Assembly (NCBI RefSeq): GCF_000397065.2
Contig: NZ_KE007306.1
Coordinates: 1 to 64,000 of the forward strand
Source: Marinobacter lipolyticus SM19
Lineage (GTDB): Bacteria > Pseudomonadota > Gammaproteobacteria > Pseudomonadales > Oleiphilaceae
Length of the DNA stretch: 64,000 bases
Direction of reading: 5' to 3'
The translations under genes were made by a program, and so were the position numbers. The notes under the pieces were generated by a model. It did no database searches. It had not been told where the DNA came from and saw only the letters and a list, made by a program, of their open reading frames with translations. Shown in pieces: positions 60,217 to 64,000 of the stretch (positions are counted from its first letter, which is position 1; the number at the start of each line of letters is the position of its first letter).

Positions 60217-61038
60217 CTAGATTTCCACTAAATCAAGAGGGTTGAAGATTGTCGCAAGAGCGTCATTAACAGGCAAATCCAGATCATCAAATTTGCGGAC
60301 CGGCACTATACCCATCACGCTGTTCATCAGATAGAGGCCCTGGCAACCGGCGTCACGGAGCATCGACAGAGGGATCGTTGTATATTCTACTGCTTCCCCC
60401 TGATGTACCAGGTAATCCATCACATGGCCAAGCATCACGCCCGCAACTGCCAGTTGCTCACGAGGCGGTGTTACCCAGCGATCGGAAAGTTTCATCAACA
60501 CGTTGGTGCGTGTGCCCTCAACCAGTCGGCCATCGGCGCCACACATCACCAGCTCATACAACTCATCGGTCAGCTCACGACTCGCCATAACCTGCTCCAG
60601 CCGATTGAGCGTCTTGATACCGGCGAGGCGCGGATTTACCGTTAGCGGGAAATCCGACAGACCTGCCGCAACGCCTTCTGGACCGGGGAGCGGCGGCATG
60701 GCAGTGGCGGAAACAATCAGGTTCGGCACTCCTTCGGCCGCGGGCCGGTAGCCACGACCACCACTTCCACGAGTGAGTACCAACTTGAGAACCCAGCTGC
60801 CGGAGCTGAAAGTGCCGCCATGAGTTGCAACGGCAATGCGTACAGCGTCACGCAACTCAGCTTCCGTGACAACAATACCCAGCACCGCCGCGTCGGCCTC
60901 CATTCGCTGAAGGTGGCGGGACAGCAGGACCGCCCCGTCACCTTCCATGCGAATGGTTTCAAACAGCCCGTCACCATAAGACAGGCCACGGTCAGTTGCC
61001 GAAACGCACTCAGCGCTTGAAGAAATCACATTCACCAA
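60217..61038 (-). CDS. pabC: Aminodeoxychorismate lyase
   Basis: A 273-residue class IV PLP enzyme releasing pyruvate from 4-amino-4-deoxychorismate to form 4-aminobenzoate for folate. The N-terminal DRGLSYGDGLFETIR and the cofactor lysine in AGIKTLNRLEQV are visible, with GRLVEGTRTNVL near the phosphate site. The start is TTG at 61038 or GTG at 61035; the GAGG of the fabF end lies about ten bases before. It follows fabF after five bases. Confidence 0.93.
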   Translation of the reverse strand: MVNVISSSAECVSATDRGLSYGDGLFETIRMEGDGAVLLSRHLQRMEADAAVLGIVVTEAELRDAVRIAVATHGGTFSSGSWVLKLVLTRGSGGRGYRPAAEGVPNLIVSATAMPPLPGPEGVAAGLSDFPLTVNPRLAGIKTLNRLEQVMASRELTDELYELVMCGADGRLVEGTRTNVLMKLSDRWVTPPREQLAVAGVMLGHVMDYLVHQGEAVEYTTIPLSMLRDAGCQGLYLMNSVMGIVPVRKFDDLDLPVNDALATIFNPLDLVEI

Positions 61039-61043
61039 ACGGC

Positions 61044-62291
61044 TTAATCCTCGAAACGGCGGAAAATCAATGTGCCGTTGGTGCCACCAAAACCGAAGGA
61101 GTTGGACAGGGCAACACGAACATCCGCTTTCCGACTTTTATTGGCCACAAAGTCCAGATCACAACCTTCGTCCGGGTTGTCCAGATTAATCGTGGGCGGC
61201 AATACGCCATCGCGAATCGCCAAAACAGAGAAGATTGCCTCAACTGCACCGGCAGCCCCCAGCAAATGCCCAGTCATGGACTTGGTACTGCTCATGGACA
61301 GATTACTGGCGTGATCGGCAAACACACTCTTTACCGCAGCGACTTCTGCCACATCCCCCACCTGGGTCGAGGTACCATGGGCATTGATGTAACCGATCTC
61401 GGAAGGCTCGATGCCGGCATCCCGAATGGCATTCTTCATGGAACGCGCTGCACCTTCGCCGGACGCAGGCGGAGCGGTGATGTGATGGGCATCATCACTC
61501 ATGCCAAACCCGATCACTTCACCGTAAATCGTGGCACCACGGCGCTGAGCATGTTCCAGATCTTCCAGCACCAGCACCCCGGCACCGTCACTCAGCACAA
61601 ATCCGTCCCGCTCCTTGTCCCAGGGGCGACTCGCCCTTTCCGGCTCGTCATTGCGGGTAGACAGTGCCCGGGCGGCAGAAAAAGCCGCAACACCGGTGCG
61701 CGTAGTGGCCATTTCGGAGCCACCGGCCAGCATCACGTCAGCATCACCGTAGGCAATCGTCCGTGCGGCGTACCCGATATTGTGGGTACCGGTCGTACAG
61801 GCTGTGGTGATTGCAATGTTGGGACCGCGATAGCCAAAGCGAATCGCCACATTCCCTGAGATCATATTGATAACAGAAGCGGGCACAAAGAACGGCGACA
61901 CCTTGCGCGGACCGGACTTATCCATGGCCAGCACACTTTTCTCGATGAACTCCAGCCCTCCGATACCCGAGCCGATGGCAACGCCGACACGCTCACTGTC
62001 CAGATCGGCGTATTGCTCAAGGCCGCTTGCCTCAACAGCCTGTTGAGCAGCAATCAGACCATAATGGATAAAAGCGTCCAGCTTACGGGCATCCTTGGCG
62101 GACAGGTAGGGTTCGATGTCCAGATCCTTGATGGCACCGCCTATCCGGGTGTTGTAGCCGGAAGCATCAAAGCGATCAATCGTCCCTATTCCGCTCCGTC
62201 CCGCCTGGATTCCTTCCCACGAGGACTCGACACTGTTGCCCAATGGCGACAACATGCCCATGCCTGTAATCACAACACGTCGTTTAGTCAT
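61044..62291 (-). CDS. fabF: Beta-ketoacyl-ACP synthase II
   Basis: A 413-residue condensing enzyme that elongates acyl-ACP with malonyl-ACP. The nucleophile Cys165 is in [13 protein letters not shown]; the two histidines are in [12 protein letters not shown] and [14 protein letters not shown]. The start [13 protein letters not shown] at 62291 has AAAGGGG before it; a longer frame to 62345 runs into the upstream terminator. It lies between acpP and pabC. A hairpin with T tract separates it from acpP. Confidence 0.97.
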   Translation of the reverse strand: MTKRRVVITGMGMLSPLGNSVESSWEGIQAGRSGIGTIDRFDASGYNTRIGGAIKDLDIEPYLSAKDARKLDAFIHYGLIAAQQAVEASGLEQYADLDSERVGVAIGSGIGGLEFIEKSVLAMDKSGPRKVSPFFVPASVINMISGNVAIRFGYRGPNIAITTACTTGTHNIGYAARTIAYGDADVMLAGGSEMATTRTGVAAFSAARALSTRNDEPERASRPWDKERDGFVLSDGAGVLVLEDLEHAQRRGATIYGEVIGFGMSDDAHHITAPPASGEGAARSMKNAIRDAGIEPSEIGYINAHGTSTQVGDVAEVAAVKSVFADHASNLSMSSTKSMTGHLLGAAGAVEAIFSVLAIRDGVLPPTINLDNPDEGCDLDFVANKSRKADVRVALSNSFGFGGTNGTLIFRRFED

Positions 62292-62345
62292 AACCCCTTT
62301 CACCTGAATTGAACCGTGTGAAACCGAAATCCGAATTTCAGCCAA

Positions 62346-62383
62346 TAAAAAAGCCGTCCTTAGATTTTACACTAGGACGGCTT
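62346..62383 (-). terminator. Terminator or attenuator between acpP and fabF
   Basis: AAGCCGTCCT (62351-62360) and AGGACGGCTT (62374-62383) form a ten-pair stem; on the minus strand six T follow. It would end many transcripts after acpP, giving more acpP than fabF message. Confidence 0.85.
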
Positions 62384-62412
62384 CTGGCCTGGCTTAAAAA
62401 ACGTGCAGAGTA

Positions 62413-62646
62413 TCAGGTGTGCGCGACAATGTAGTCGATCGCGTCCTGAACACTTGCCAGCTTTTCGGCCTCTTCATCAGGAATCTCGGTTTCAAACTCC
62501 TCTTCCAGGGCCATAACCAGCTCAACAGTGTCCAGTGAGTCAGCGCCAAGATCCTCTACAAAAGAAGATGAGTTCTGAACCTCGGACTCTTTAACGCCCA
62601 ACTGTTCACAAACGATCTTCTTCACGCGCTCTTCAACTGTACTCAT
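62413..62646 (-). CDS. acpP: Acyl carrier protein
   Basis: A 77-residue acidic protein. Ser37 in [18 protein letters not shown] receives the 4'-phosphopantetheine arm that carries growing acyl chains. Length and sequence are standard. Located between fabG and fabF. It is followed by a strong hairpin terminator, as expected of a gene needed at very high level. Confidence 0.98.
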   Translation of the reverse strand: MSTVEERVKKIVCEQLGVKESEVQNSSSFVEDLGADSLDTVELVMALEEEFETEIPDEEAEKLASVQDAIDYIVAHT

Positions 62647-62778
62647 AATGTCCTCACTTTTGTGTCAACCAAGCAACTTAAGTGCTGCCAGTTTAGTTTA
62701 AACCCTACCTGCAAACAAGCAGGGATTCTGTCAAACATGTTGTGCGACAATGAGTTGCGCACACACCCTGAAAAGGGC

Positions 62779-63522
62779 TTATCCCATGTACATGCCGCCG
62801 TTTACGTGAATGGTCTCACCCGTCACGTAACCGGCCGGTTCCGAAGCCAGGAAAGCAACGACTGCCGCCACTTCTTCCGGCTCACCCAGACGACCCGCGG
62901 GTATGACTTCCAGCATAGCCTCACGTTGCTTATCGTCCAGTTTTCGAGTCATATCCGTGTCGATAAATCCGGGCGCCACGCAGTTAGCAGTAATGCCACG
63001 ATTCGACATTTCTTTGGCCAGGCTCCGGGTAAAGCCTTCCACGCCTGCTTTTGCGGCGCAATAATTGCCTTGCCCGGGATTGCCCATACCCGCCACCACG
63101 GAGCTGATATTAATGATCCGGCCCCAACGAGCTTTTGCCATGCCCCGTAGCACCGCTTTGCTGGTGCGATAGACGCTGGACAGGTTGGTTTCAAGCACTG
63201 ACGTCCAGTCATCATCTTTCAGGCGCATCAGGAGGTTATCACGAGTGATGCCGGCGTTGTTGACCAGGATCACCGGGGCGCCGGATTTCTCCGTCATCGC
63301 CTTCAGACCTGCCTCAATGCTTTCAGGATCGGCCACGTTCATCACGATGCCGTAGCCCTTCAGACCCGCTTCTTTCAATGCGGCAGAAATGGACTCTGCA
63401 CCATCGGCAGTGGTGGCGGTGCCAACAACTTCTGCACCTTGTTCTGCCAGTGCCCGCGCAATGGCTTTACCAATACCGCGGGTTGCACCGGTAACCAGTG
63501 CGGTTTTGCCTTCAAGAGACAT
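62779..63522 (-). CDS. fabG: 3-oxoacyl-ACP reductase
   Basis: A 247-residue short-chain dehydrogenase reducing beta-ketoacyl-ACP with NADPH. The cofactor loop is TGATRGIGKA; the catalytic residues are Ser141, Tyr154 and Lys158 (NYCAAKAGVEGF). AGGGAG precedes the ATG at 63522. It follows fabD after 60 bases and precedes acpP by about 130 bases, enough for a separate acpP promoter. Confidence 0.97.
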   Translation of the reverse strand: MSLEGKTALVTGATRGIGKAIARALAEQGAEVVGTATTADGAESISAALKEAGLKGYGIVMNVADPESIEAGLKAMTEKSGAPVILVNNAGITRDNLLMRLKDDDWTSVLETNLSSVYRTSKAVLRGMAKARWGRIINISSVVAGMGNPGQGNYCAAKAGVEGFTRSLAKEMSNRGITANCVAPGFIDTDMTRKLDDKQREAMLEVIPAGRLGEPEEVAAVVAFLASEPAGYVTGETIHVNGGMYMG

Positions 63523-63582
63523 GTAACGCTCCCTATGTCCAGGACAGCTCAAGACTGTTTGTTCAGGACTATTCAAGATAGT

Positions 63583-64000
63583 TCAGGACTGTCCGAATGC
63601 ATCCATTGCTTTCGCGAGGGCATCCGGCTCTTCAATTCCAACGACCGACAGATTGCGATCGATACGCTTGATCAGGCCGGCAAGAACCTTTCCAGAGCCA
63701 CACTCAACGGCGACCTGTACGTCACTGGCAACCAGGGCGCGCACGGAATCGGTCCAGAGTACGGGTGAATACAACTGTTTGACCAGGTTGGTCTTCAGTG
63801 TATCGGAATCTGTCTCCGCCGAAGCGTTAACATTCTGTATAACGGGGATGACAGCATCATTAAAGCTGACTTCATCCAGCGCAGTTGCCAACTCCTCGGA
63901 TGCACCCTTCATCAGTGCGCAGTGAGAAGGCACACTAACCGGTAGCGGCATGGCCTTACGGGCTCCCTTCGCTTTACACGCTTCAATGGCGCGCTCCACT
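63583..64000 (-). CDS. fabD: Malonyl-CoA:ACP transacylase, C-terminal part
   Basis: About 139 residues of the C-terminal part of FabD are visible; the start is beyond the window end. The segment MPLPVSVPSHCALM holds the catalytic histidine, and QLYSPVLWTDSVRAL and ECGSGKVLAGLIKRI follow the family. The enzyme loads malonyl groups on ACP. The frame is open to the edge, so it is cut by the window and not by mutation. Confidence 0.95.
   Translation of the reverse strand, partial: VERAIEACKAKGARKAMPLPVSVPSHCALMKGASEELATALDEVSFNDAVIPVIQNVNASAETDSDTLKTNLVKQLYSPVLWTDSVRALVASDVQVAVECGSGKVLAGLIKRIDRNLSVVGIEEPDALAKAMDAFGQS

Overview
The window looks like chromosomal DNA of a marine gammaproteobacterium close to Marinobacter. 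This is inferred from protein resemblance and gene order: folD, a tRNA cluster, tig-clpP-clpX-lon-hupB-ppiD and the cysS-glnS / ppiB-lpxH block follow the order known from Pseudomonas. Reading frames are dense and intact, and no insertion sequence, prophage, rRNA or CRISPR array was seen.

Region by region. (1) 1-881 is the edge of an integron cassette array read on the minus strand: two attC-like sites, one cassette with a small glycine-tailed protein, one cassette without an obvious gene, and the first codons of a third cassette gene. No integrase is present. 882-1258 is non-coding apart from a possible 30-residue membrane peptide. (2) 1259-6201 is the Entner-Doudoroff / hexose module: divergent hexR and zwf-pgl-eda, followed by a Gfo/Idh/MocA oxidoreductase. 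(3) 6479-11678 is a maltodextrin module: LamB-type porin, surface pullulanase lipoprotein and a small partner lipoprotein. (4) 11752-20375 is the protein quality-control cluster ppiD, hupB, lon, clpX, clpP, tig. (5) 20596-21124 carries tRNA genes Leu, His, Arg, Pro behind a strong promoter, followed by folD, a BIME-like repeat, glcB, cysS-glnS and ppiB-lpxH. (6) 29112-36577 has a lysozyme-like exported protein and three co-directed envelope genes: LTA-synthase-like sulfatase-fold enzyme, membrane glycerophosphodiester phosphodiesterase and a large MscS-family channel. (7) 36605-47086 is an accessory stretch: two TPM-domain proteins with LemA, an SOS-box radical SAM gene, a TauE/SafE permease, a membrane-anchored PQQ sugar dehydrogenase, a TetR-methyltransferase pair and an SpmA-SpmB fusion. 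(8) 47198-58420 carries fpr with a divergent finR-like regulator, miaE, acnB, and proline catabolism (putP, putA, AraC regulator). (9) 58528-64000 is the end of the fatty-acid cluster on the minus strand: fabD (cut by the window end), fabG, acpP, fabF, pabC, mltG, tmk.

How they fit together. Imported maltodextrins would be debranched by the pullulanase, and the resulting hexose would feed zwf-pgl-eda under HexR. glcB, acnB and putA/putP add glyoxylate, TCA and proline carbon flow. The most distinctive parts are the integrase-less cassette edge, the three-gene phosphoglycerol/osmotic envelope module, and several clear operator palindromes: LexA, HexR, a TetR-type site, and unassigned sites at glcB and putA.
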